A stretch of DNA of 64,000 nt from Roseibacillus sp. Its GTDB lineage: Bacteria; Verrucomicrobiota; Verrucomicrobiia; Verrucomicrobiales; Akkermansiaceae. A model generated the notes under the pieces. It saw only the letters and a program-made list of their open reading frames with translations. It was not told the DNA's origin and did no database searches. Where the stretch lies: NCBI GenBank assembly GCA_028821775.1, contig JAPKFB010000006.1, positions 52,868-116,867 of the forward strand. Reading direction: 5' to 3'. A program made the position numbers and the translations under genes. Of this stretch, positions 29,866-38,446 are shown piece after piece. Numbering within the stretch: the stretch's first letter is position 1; every line of letters begins with the position of its first letter.

Positions 29866-30369
29866 TTAAATCGCGCCCTTTGGAGGACCCAGGATTTCGA
29901 GAAGGACGATGGCTTCACGGGCTGAGGCGGGAGAGGCGAGTAATTGACGGGCGGAAATGCGGGTTGAGCGGCGGCGGCTCCGCGGGATGATTTCCGCTTC
30001 CTGAACGCGTTCGAGGGCCGCTATCACTGGACGGTGAAGAGGGTTGGGGGGAACACTTCGGGTGGGTTGAGCCTGGGCCACGAGAGGGCGGCGGCTGTCG
30101 GGGAGGGGAGGTGGTACAGGAATTGGCGGCGGTGGAGTGCCGGGTTGGATGATACGCTGTTGGGCGCCTCGGTGGGGTGCTTCTTGTTGGGCGTTTTGAC
30201 GGGCCTGCCGCTCCAGGATTTGCTGACGAGCATCCTCGTAGAGATCCGCGAAGGAGGCATCGGGCTTGTCCTGCCGGATATTCTGATTGCCCGAGAAGTT
30301 TTCGAGGAGCCATTTGATCCCCCCTATGATCATCATCACGACGATGAAGGAGACTGCGATCGGTTCCAT
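29866..30369 (-). CDS. Hypothetical single-pass membrane protein in the floA locus
   Basis: N-terminal TM MEPIAVSFIVVMMIIGGIKWLLE then low-complexity Pro/Gln/Arg region; co-directional and 29 nt after floA. Confidence 0.5.
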   Translation of the reverse strand: MEPIAVSFIVVMMIIGGIKWLLENFSGNQNIRQDKPDASFADLYEDARQQILERQARQNAQQEAPHRGAQQRIIQPGTPPPPIPVPPPLPDSRRPLVAQAQPTRSVPPNPLHRPVIAALERVQEAEIIPRSRRRSTRISARQLLASPASAREAIVLLEILGPPKGAI

Positions 30370-30398
30370 AATGGATGGGTGGAGTGGGGAGCTGAGCG

Positions 30399-31457
30399 CT
30401 AGAGGGTATCGTTCTCCTCGTGATCATCCTCCGCGATGGACTGGCGCATCTGAGTGTCAGCACGCACGTTCTGGTACTTGATGTAGTCCATGATGCCAAG
30501 ATTGCCGGCGCGGAATGCAGTTGCAATGGCGAGGGGGACTTCCGCTTCGGCTTCCACGACCTTGGCCCGCATTTCCTGGGTGCGAGCGGCCATTTCCTGC
30601 TCGGAAGCGACTGCCGCTGCTCGGCGCATTTCCGCCTTGGCCTGAGCGACTTGCTTGTCCGCTTCAGCCTGCTCGGTCTGTAGTCGGGCGCCGACGTTGT
30701 CAGCAACGTCGACGTCCGCGATGTCGATTGAGAGGATTTCGAAGGCGGTGGAGGAATCGACACCCTTTCCGAGAACAAGCTTGGAGATGTTATCGGGATT
30801 CTCAAGGACCGCCTTATAGGAGGAGGCGGATCCCACCGAAGTGACGATGCCCTCTCCTACGCGCGCAATAATGGTTTCTTCGGTGGCACCACCGACAAAG
30901 CGTGCCAGATTGGTCCGCACGGTTACTCGTGCTCGCACGTTCACGCCGATGCCATCCTTGGCCACGGCCGTGATCTTGGTGACTCCGGTGGCGGGATTTG
31001 GGCAATCGATCACTTTTGGGTTGATGGAAGTCCGCACCGCCTCGAGCACGGTTTTACCCGTATCCTTGGTAGCGAGGTCGATCGCACACGCCCGATCGTA
31101 GGTGAGATTGATTTCGGCCTTGTTCGCGGCGATGCAGGCCAGCACGACGTTGGTGACATCGCCCCCGGCGAGGAAGTGGGCTTCTAATTGGTCGGTCGTG
31201 AACTCCAAGCCTGCCTTGACCGCGGTGACCCGGCTATCGGTGATTCCAGAGTAGGGGACCTTTCGCAGCCACATGCCGATCAAGCTGGCCCAGGAAACCT
31301 TGGCGTTGGCGAGCCAGGCGCGGAGCCAGGTTTTGAAAAATTTGAGGAGAAGAATGAAGAGCGCGAAGGAGAGAATCCCTGCGATTCCGAGGAAGATATA
31401 AGGAAGATATTCCATAATAGTGGCGGTTACTTTGTCATCATAGGAGGAGGGTGCCAC
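30399..31457 (-). CDS. floA: Flotillin-like protein FloA
   Basis: Hydrophobic hairpin [113 protein letters not shown]. Confidence 0.9.
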   Translation of the reverse strand: MAPSSYDDKVTATIMEYLPYIFLGIAGILSFALFILLLKFFKTWLRAWLANAKVSWASLIGMWLRKVPYSGITDSRVTAVKAGLEFTTDQLEAHFLAGGDVTNVVLACIAANKAEINLTYDRACAIDLATKDTGKTVLEAVRTSINPKVIDCPNPATGVTKITAVAKDGIGVNVRARVTVRTNLARFVGGATEETIIARVGEGIVTSVGSASSYKAVLENPDNISKLVLGKGVDSSTAFEILSIDIADVDVADNVGARLQTEQAEADKQVAQAKAEMRRAAAVASEQEMAARTQEMRAKVVEAEAEVPLAIATAFRAGNLGIMDYIKYQNVRADTQMRQSIAEDDHEENDTL

Positions 31458-31513
31458 GATGCAAGCAGCGTGCGGCGACTTTTCAGTGTTCAGGTGGAGG
31501 TTGGGCGGATTGA

Positions 31514-32353
31514 ATGAATGCGATGGCAGACGAGCGGACGATTGGCGTGATTGCGGGCAACGGAATTTTTCCGGAAACCTTCGTGGAGGCCGCGAAGCCC
31601 CATGGCGTCCGGGTGGTGGTGGCGGCCTTCAAGGGGGAGACTAAGCCGGAGGTGGAGGATCAAGTCGCTGTCCTTGAGTGGTTTCGGGTCGGGCAATTGG
31701 TGAAGATGATCAAATTTTTCCAGAGAGAGGGCGTCAAAGAATGTGTGATGATGGGGCAGATATCACCAAGTCGCCTTTATGATTTTCGTCCGGATCTGCG
31801 GACAATCACGCTCTTGGCGAAGATGAAAGAGCGCAATGCGGAGTCCCTCTTTGGCGTGGTGGCTGATGAGATGGAGAAGGAGGGCATCACGGTCCTGTCC
31901 TCGACGACCTTTCTTGAGAATTGTTTACCAGGCGCGGGCCCGGTGTTTGGTCCCAAGCTTAAGGAGAAGGGACTGGAGGATGCGGCCTTTGGGATGCGGA
32001 TCGCGAAGGAGACGAGCCGACTTGATATCGGTCAGGCGGTGGTTGTGCGCGAAGGGACGGTGCTCGCGGTGGAGGCCTTTGAAGGTACCGACAAATGTGT
32101 GCGTCGGGGAGGGGAACTCGGAAAGGGGAAGAAGGTGAAACTCGTGAAAGTTTCCAAGCCCAAGCAGGATCTTCGCTTCGATGTGCCGGTAGTTGGACCT
32201 CAGACCATCAACTCCTGCCATGAGGCGGGAGTCTCTGCGGTGATCATCGAGGCGGAGAAAACCCTCCTGCTCGGAATGGACGAAGTGAAGCGCCTCTGTG
32301 AACGATACAAGATCTCGCTGCACGCAGAGCTGCCGGAAGGCGACCAAGTCTAA
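31514..32353 (+). CDS. lpxI: UDP-2,3-diacylglucosamine pyrophosphatase LpxI (DUF1009)
   Basis: [93 protein letters not shown]. Confidence 0.9.
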   Translation: MNAMADERTIGVIAGNGIFPETFVEAAKPHGVRVVVAAFKGETKPEVEDQVAVLEWFRVGQLVKMIKFFQREGVKECVMMGQISPSRLYDFRPDLRTITLLAKMKERNAESLFGVVADEMEKEGITVLSSTTFLENCLPGAGPVFGPKLKEKGLEDAAFGMRIAKETSRLDIGQAVVVREGTVLAVEAFEGTDKCVRRGGELGKGKKVKLVKVSKPKQDLRFDVPVVGPQTINSCHEAGVSAVIIEAEKTLLLGMDEVKRLCERYKISLHAELPEGDQV

Positions 32354-32370
32354 AGTCGAAACTTCAGGGA

Positions 32371-32401
32371 ATCGGCAGGTGAGAAGGTCCAGCCTGCCGA
32401 T
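32371..32401. terminator. Inverted repeat between convergent lpxI and KH-protein genes, candidate bidirectional terminator
   Basis: ATCGGCAGG ... CCTGCCGAT 9-bp perfect stem between two convergent stop codons; no strong poly-T tract. Confidence 0.35.
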
Positions 32402-32406
32402 GGCTG

Positions 32407-32727
32407 TCAACGATCGCCGCCGTCGATCATGGCGCGGGCTTCGAGCTCGGTCTGACGTTGCTGTTCTTCTTCGACGGAATGGATTCGGAGGTGGACCTTC
32501 ACTCCATTACGCTCTGCGGCGGCACTAAGGACGCTCCGGATTGCGCCGGCGGTGAATCCACCGCGGCCGATAAGCATTGCCACATCGGAGTGATCCAGAA
32601 TCAGGCGAAAAGAGAGATGATCGGCATCAACCTCCGCCACTCGGAGCTGAGCTTTCTCGGGATGATCGATGAATTGCAGGGCAATATACTGCAGGAATCC
32701 TCGGATCTGATCGGTTACCTCTCGCAT
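32407..32727 (-). CDS. KH-domain RNA-binding protein (KhpA-like)
   Basis: FLQYIALQFIDHPEKAQLRV..LILDHSDVAMLIGRGGFTAGAIRSVLSAAAERNGVKV with GxxG loop; start at internal ATG 32727 preferred over 32811. Confidence 0.75.
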   Translation of the reverse strand: MREVTDQIRGFLQYIALQFIDHPEKAQLRVAEVDADHLSFRLILDHSDVAMLIGRGGFTAGAIRSVLSAAAERNGVKVHLRIHSVEEEQQRQTELEARAMIDGGDR

Positions 32728-32827
32728 CTCCCTTCTAAATTGCGCGAGATTGGGGCGGTGTCGAGACAAAGGTGCGAGCCGTCCCGGAAGGGACGGCTCG
32801 GTAGTATTCAAGTGCTGTGAATCCTTC

Positions 32828-33548
32828 TTATTTTACCGCAATGAATTGCGGCCATGCCTCTTCGCGGTCATCGATGAAGAGGGGGAGAACTCCGAGGGCG
32901 AGGTTGGCTCGGATGGTGGCGGGATCGAAATTAGGATGAAGTCTCGTCACCAATTTATAGCTGGCGGATTGGCTTGGGACTCGATGCGCCGTCCTTTCTT
33001 TCCTCGGGGAGTGCGTTTGATCGTTCGGCGGTGATGGGGAGGAGTCCCATTTCGGCGGACACTTGAAGATGGTCCGTCGGGACTCCCGGAAGGGCGACCA
33101 GGAAGGAGATTTCCTCCTCGCGTTTTTCGACGCGATAACCTGGCTGGGTAGAGGGAGTGGTCATGTCCCGGTTGCCTACAACCCCACAAGGCGACTGATT
33201 GAGAGCTGATTGTTTGTTCATGAATGATTGGGAGTTGGAGGATTTCCAGTTGTTCTCGATGCTGAGGCCTCCGGCATTTCCGGTTTCGAGTTTTGGGTGA
33301 GTGATCTCAAGGATCCCCTCGGCACGGACCCGAAGAACTCCTTCTTCGAATTTCAGGGAAATCTTTGAGTTTTTGAATCCGGGCAGGGCGGTGCGAAGGA
33401 GGCACGCGTGGTCCGCTTCGTAGATCCCCAGGGTGCTGAGTTCCCCGCGAGCCAGAGGCCCGAGGGACCGCTTGAACGCGTGGTTGGTGATGTGATCGAA
33501 ATCGGGCAAGAGGTCGGCAGGATGAGTCATTCTTCGCCAAAGGTTCAT
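32828..33548 (-). pseudogene. Frameshifted small heat shock protein (Hsp20/alpha-crystallin) locus with two N-half domains
   Basis: ORF 33548-32955 has two Hsp20 N-halves (LGIYEADHACLLRTALPGFKNSKISLKFEEGVLRVRAE; YRVEKREEEISFLVALPGVPTDHLQVSAEMGLLPITAERSNALPEERK). The missing C-half reads in the +1 frame: TAHRVPSQSASYKLVTRLHPNFDPATIRANLALGVLPLFIDDREEAWPQFIAVK* ending at 32828. Confidence 0.7.
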
Positions 33549-33765
33549 CTTATTTGGATGTTATCGATTGCTGCCCGTCTCTTGTAGTTGCCGATCCAAC
33601 TGGGCCACAAGGTTCATAAGCACTTGATGCCAAGCGGCCAGGAAGGATTGAGGGTCTTGGATTCGATCAGCACGGAGCCAGCAATGTGTTCCAAAACCTC
33701 GCGCTCGAGACGGAATGGCACCACGGAATGTCGCGCCATCCGAGGAGCCCCCCGGGGCGGGCGGG

Positions 33766-34590
33766 CTAGACCATCCTCTTGCCGCGGGTGATGGCTATAA
33801 TGGCCACGGCGATGAACCCGAGGAAGATGGCTCCAAAGAGAATTGCGAATCGGACGATGTGGGAAGTCTCGATTTTCTTGGGTTCGCTGGCGGGAGGTTT
33901 CTCTTCTGGGTTGATGGTGAGGCTGAGGGCGCCGTCGGCGAGGGAGATTTGGGTGAGGCGTTTCATCCAAGGACCGAGGGTTTCGTCATTGAGGTAATTC
34001 TGGGCCGGCCGGTAGGGTGAAAGCTGACCAAGAAAGCCATCGGGCACGGGTTTGCCAGGAACGTCGATGTGTTCCACGATAAAGATGATCTCTCCGCCTG
34101 TGAGGTTCGGCTTGGCGACCATGGTGCCATTCAAATAGCGAAACCCACCCTTGGTGGGACTCCCGCGCAGAGGGAAAGCGATCTCGATGTGAAGCTCGTC
34201 CTTGGTGATGGCTTTGATCGAGAACGTTTGGCGGAGTTCTTCGAAATTATCGAAGGCGGCGATGGCGAGATTGATTTCTTCGGCGCTCAAAGTGAGCGTC
34301 GCTTCGCGCTTGTTGCCATGGTCGGTTTGGAAGGTCTCGATCTTGGAAGTCAGAACGTTGACCGCGGCCGCATGCGCCTCGAGATCGAGAAGGGCGGTGG
34401 GTTTCGGCTCCGGCTCGGTGAATTTGGAAAGCTCCTTATCGAGTCGGAAGAGATTCCAGACTCCGAAGGTGACCAGGAAGGAAAGGGAGGCCAGTGCAAC
34501 GATCATGATGATACAGCCCGCGCCTGGGCTGTTGCGACCAGTGGCTGGTTCTTCGGTCGTTGACGGGCCGGGGGATTCGCTCTCAGGCAC
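33766..34590 (-). CDS. Hypothetical membrane protein with two TM segments
   Basis: TM near N-terminus (CIIMIVALASLSFLVTFGVWNLF) and at C-terminus (IVRFAILFGAIFLGFIAVAIIAI); extracytoplasmic middle. Confidence 0.6.
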   Translation of the reverse strand: MPESESPGPSTTEEPATGRNSPGAGCIIMIVALASLSFLVTFGVWNLFRLDKELSKFTEPEPKPTALLDLEAHAAAVNVLTSKIETFQTDHGNKREATLTLSAEEINLAIAAFDNFEELRQTFSIKAITKDELHIEIAFPLRGSPTKGGFRYLNGTMVAKPNLTGGEIIFIVEHIDVPGKPVPDGFLGQLSPYRPAQNYLNDETLGPWMKRLTQISLADGALSLTINPEEKPPASEPKKIETSHIVRFAILFGAIFLGFIAVAIIAITRGKRMV

Positions 34591-34686
34591 GGAGAGCCTT
34601 TAGCGTGTAAGGGCCGGATTGGGAAAGGGGAATTCGCAGCAGGATATTGCTTATGGGGTTTCTCCGGAAAGTGCTAGAGTGCCGCC

Positions 34687-35775
34687 GTGGCACGGATTTT
34701 GGTTGGTCTTTCAGGGGGAGTGGACTCCTCGGTGGCGGCCGCTCTGCTCGTTGAGCAGGGCCATGAGGTGGTGGGGGGCTACATGAAAAACTGGATCAAC
34801 GAGGAGGGAATCCCCGGAGAGTGTCCCTGGGAAGAGGATCTTGAGGATGCGGCCGAGGTTGCGAAAACGCTCGGCATCGAGTTTCGGGTGGTGGATTTGA
34901 TCGACCAATATCGCGAGCGCATCGTGGACTACTTGCTGGAGGGTTATCGCTCAGGGGTGACTCCGAATCCGGACGTCTTGTGTAATCGCGAGATGAAGTT
35001 TGGGGTCTTTCTCGATTATGCGCTCTCGCAGGGGTTTGAATCGGTGGCGACGGGACACTATGCGCGCCGTCGGGTGCGCCCTGATGGAACCGCGGACATT
35101 CTGCGCGGGGCGGATCCCAACAAGGATCAGTCCTATTTTCTGGCTCTCATGACTCAGCGCCAAGCGCGGCGGGCGCTTTTTCCAGCGGGAGAGATGCTCA
35201 AACCTCAAGTCCGAGAAGCGGCCAAACGCTTTGCCCTACCCACCGCGGGAAAGAAGGACAGCCAGGGTATCTGCTTCATTGGCAACGTGAAAATGTCCGA
35301 GTTTCTCCGGCATTACGTGCCTGATTCACCGGGCGAGATCGTTGACCTGGAGGGGAAGGTCCGCGGTCAACATCACGGTTTACATTTATACACTCTGGGC
35401 CAACGCAAGGGGCATGGAGTGGCTTCGCCGCGTGAGGGTATGGCCTTTGTCGTGGTCGAAAAGGATGTGGCCGCCAATCGCTTGATCGTGGGTTGGGATG
35501 AGCAGACAACCCCGGGGCTTTACGCCCGCTCGTGCACGGTGACATCCCTTTCCTCGGTGGCCGAACCGATTGTGGAAGCAGGGCGCAAGAGACTCTGTGA
35601 AGCGCAGCCTCGCTACCGTGCCAATGCCGAGCCGGTGACCCTCGAGGGGGAGGGAAAACGGTTAAAGATGACCTTTGAACGTCCTCAGAGAGCCCTCACG
35701 CCGGGTCAAATTTGCGCATTTTACGAGGGTGGAAGGCTCCTCGGAGGAGGGGTTTTCGAAACGGTGTCGGCGTAA
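34687..35775 (+). CDS. mnmA: tRNA-specific 2-thiouridylase MnmA
   Basis: ILVGLSGGVDSSVAAALL; NPDVLCNREMKFG; ATGHYARR; LRGADPNKDQSYFLALM; KKDSQGICFIGN; LYTLGQRKG. Confidence 0.95.
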   Translation: MARILVGLSGGVDSSVAAALLVEQGHEVVGGYMKNWINEEGIPGECPWEEDLEDAAEVAKTLGIEFRVVDLIDQYRERIVDYLLEGYRSGVTPNPDVLCNREMKFGVFLDYALSQGFESVATGHYARRRVRPDGTADILRGADPNKDQSYFLALMTQRQARRALFPAGEMLKPQVREAAKRFALPTAGKKDSQGICFIGNVKMSEFLRHYVPDSPGEIVDLEGKVRGQHHGLHLYTLGQRKGHGVASPREGMAFVVVEKDVAANRLIVGWDEQTTPGLYARSCTVTSLSSVAEPIVEAGRKRLCEAQPRYRANAEPVTLEGEGKRLKMTFERPQRALTPGQICAFYEGGRLLGGGVFETVSA

Positions 35776-35966
35776 AAAGGCGACTTGTTCAGAAGTTATT
35801 CCCAGTTCCTTGAGAGAGCGCGGGGATCTTCTTAAGGAACCCTAATTATAGGACGCTCCTTAGTGTTCGGCAGGCCTTATAATTGCTGAAGAACAAAGGT
35901 ATTTACCGCTTATCAAAACACATGCTTCAATTTTCACGCTTAGTTCAAATTCACCTCTTACAAACT

Positions 35967-36380
35967 ATGCTCGCAAAATTCCTCACCGCAGAATCAACCG
36001 TCGTGACCGCCAAGCAAGCGGTCTCCACGATTTCAAAACAAACGAAAAACCTCGCGCAGGTTTACTCCACCTTGCAGTTCCTACAGAGCTGCGTTTCGTC
36101 ATGTGAAGCTCTCGCTGATGAATTGGGACCCGAGACTTACACCCATCCACTTCACGAGCACATCAATGAGTGTATCGTGGCATGTGAACAACTCACCGGA
36201 GCGATGGTTCGGCAATCGCGCTTCAGCATCCAGTATGCCGAAGTGTGTATCGCGGCTTGCGCGAATCTAGCCGATGAATGTGTCCACGCTGAGGCTGTGA
36301 CGGCTTTGCAGTGTGCGAGCCTTTGCGGCGACGCGGTCGATTTGATCCGCGAAGATTTCACCGTCGTGCTTTCCAACTAA
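35967..36380 (+). CDS. Four-helix-bundle copper-binding/Csp-like CX3C-rich protein
   Basis: Repeated CX3C helices: QSCVSSCEAL, NECIVACEQL, EVCIAACANLADECV, QCASLCGDAV; start at ATG 35967 (MLAKFLTAEST). Confidence 0.6.
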   Translation: MLAKFLTAESTVVTAKQAVSTISKQTKNLAQVYSTLQFLQSCVSSCEALADELGPETYTHPLHEHINECIVACEQLTGAMVRQSRFSIQYAEVCIAACANLADECVHAEAVTALQCASLCGDAVDLIREDFTVVLSN

Positions 36381-36425
36381 TTCATAGCGACACCCCTTCA
36401 CCCCCAGAGAAACACACGCACAACG

Positions 36426-36463
36426 CCAAAAAAGAGCGGGGTTTCGGCCCCGCTCTTTTTTGG
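36426..36463 (+). terminator. Rho-independent terminator
   Basis: CCAAAAAAGAGCGGGG-TTTCGG-CCCCGCTCTTTTTTGG, 16-bp perfect stem with A and U tracts (potentially bidirectional). Confidence 0.93.
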
Positions 36464-36746
36464 TCAGGGTGGTGAATCGGTCAAGAGTTTGGGGATCGCA
36501 CACGGACCAGTTTCCCAATGAGTATCAGAGCGCATGGTCTCATGGCTCAGTCACTTCTTGGGTAACTGCATCGGTTCCAGCTGGGCGATCTGTTCTCGGG
36601 GTTTGGTCGACCCCTCATCCATCGAGGCTCCGATGACCCGGAGCCTCGTCTTGCAATTCACGAAAATCATGACGCAAAGGACGAGTAGTTACCAAACGAG
36701 ATGGCCGGAGTTGGGCATCTCCTAAGCTAAGGCGGGATAGTGCAAC

Positions 36747-38096
36747 TCAGGGGCCTTCCATTTGAGAGCGCCAGTAATCGAGGCGTTCTTTGATGCGTTT
36801 CTCGAGGCCGTTTTCGGTGGGAGTGTAATATTGGCGGCCCTCGGGGAGATAGGCCTGGGGAGTGAAACTGCCTTCGTAGTCGTGAGAGTAGAGATACTGC
36901 ATCGCAGCGGTGTCAGCACCGGAGCCTTCCGCGAGTTTCTTGCGGAACTTGGTGCGAAGGTGTTCGGGAACGGCCAGGGTGCGGTTCTCTTCGACGTCGC
37001 GCATGGCGGCTCCCAAGGCCGCGTAGGCGCTGTTGGATTTGGGGGCCGTGGCGAGATAAACGGTGGCGTGGGCGAGAGGAATGCGGCCCTCAGGAAGACC
37101 GATGAACTCGAATGCCTGCTGGGCGGACATCGCAACACGCAGGGCGTTGGAGTCCGCCAGGCCGATGTCCTCGGAGGCTGAGATCACGAGTCGTCGGGCG
37201 ATGAAGCGGGGGTCTTCACCGGCATGGAGCATTTTGGCGAGCCAGTAGAGCGCGGCGTCGGGATCGGATCCACGGATCGATTTGATGAAGGCCGATATGG
37301 TGTCGTAGTGCTGGTCGCCATCAGAATCATAGAGAACCGCCTTGTGTTGGATGGACTCTTCGGCAACCGCGAGGTCGATGCGAACGCCCTCGTCGCTTGG
37401 CGGGGTGGTGAGGATAGCGAGTTCGAGGGCAGTGAGAGCCTTGCGAGCATCTCCGTCAGCCTTTTCGGCCAGGTGGCGGAGGGCTTCCTCGTCGACGGAG
37501 TGGAGGTGCTCTCCGAATCCACGTTCGGCATCCGCCAGGGCACGTTGGAGAAGGGAGTAGAGGTCCTCTGGCTGCAAGGGCTCAAGCTGAAAGATGAGCG
37601 AGCGGGAGACGAGCGGGGGGTTGACGTAAAAGTAGGGGTTGTGGGTGGTGGCGCCAATGAAGCGGACCGTCCCGCGTTCGATATGGGGCAGGAGGACGTC
37701 TTGCTGGGCCTTATTGAAGCGGTGAATTTCGTCAATGAAGAGGATGGTGGATTGATCCCGGAGTTTGGTGTAGGTGCGGGCTTGCTCGATCTTGGCTCGA
37801 ATTTCGGAGACGTTTGATTCGACTCCGTTGAGGGCCTCGAAGCGTGAGCCGGTCGAGTTGGCGATGACCCAGGCGAGGGATGTTTTTCCGGTTCCGGGCG
37901 GGCCGTAGAAGATCAGAGACGTGAAGCGATCTGCTTCAATCGCGCGCCGAAGAAGCTTTCCGGGGCCAAGGATGTGTTGCTGTCCGGAAATCTCGTTGAT
38001 TGTCCGCGGGCGCATGCGGGCAGCGAGTGGTTCATTGTGACTTGCGGAGGGCGCCGGCTTGGCGTCTCCCGGGGAATCCATAAAGAGCCCATCCAT
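36747..38096 (-). CDS. rarA: Replication-associated recombination protein A (RarA/MgsA/WRNIP1 AAA ATPase)
   Basis: LAARMRPRTINEISGQQHILGPGKLLRRAIEADR; FYGPPGTGKTSLAW; LFIDEIHRFNKAQQDVLLPHIERGTVRFIGATTHNPYF. Confidence 0.93.
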   Translation of the reverse strand: MDGLFMDSPGDAKPAPSASHNEPLAARMRPRTINEISGQQHILGPGKLLRRAIEADRFTSLIFYGPPGTGKTSLAWVIANSTGSRFEALNGVESNVSEIRAKIEQARTYTKLRDQSTILFIDEIHRFNKAQQDVLLPHIERGTVRFIGATTHNPYFYVNPPLVSRSLIFQLEPLQPEDLYSLLQRALADAERGFGEHLHSVDEEALRHLAEKADGDARKALTALELAILTTPPSDEGVRIDLAVAEESIQHKAVLYDSDGDQHYDTISAFIKSIRGSDPDAALYWLAKMLHAGEDPRFIARRLVISASEDIGLADSNALRVAMSAQQAFEFIGLPEGRIPLAHATVYLATAPKSNSAYAALGAAMRDVEENRTLAVPEHLRTKFRKKLAEGSGADTAAMQYLYSHDYEGSFTPQAYLPEGRQYYTPTENGLEKRIKERLDYWRSQMEGP

Positions 38097-38446
38097 GGTG
38101 CGAAGGCAAGCTACGCTCGAGCTGGGAGGTGGCCAACACTAACTCGAAAGTAGATGAAGGAATTTGCAGGAAGGGTGACTTGAGGGCATCAGGTTTGCGA
38201 GCATTCAAAGGATTTCAACGCCCCCCGGAGAAATGAGAGTCATCCCGGATTCCTTGTTGTGAGCGGGGGAGGCCGAGGAAGTTCGTTCTCCTTGCCTTCG
38301 TTGGCACGGCGTTCAGTTCGGGGTCGAGGGAGCAATGATGGGCCTGTCCGGGCAGGGTCGGCGAACGTGAAAGGAACGGACTGGCTACTCAGGGGGTTTC
38401 GGTTGAGTTCTTGCCCCCTTCTTCCGATTCTGTTCCCTTCCTACCA

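Noticed and set aside
36534-36725. 63-aa ORF after the Csp-like gene
   Set aside because: Downstream of a strong terminator with no motif or convincing start region.
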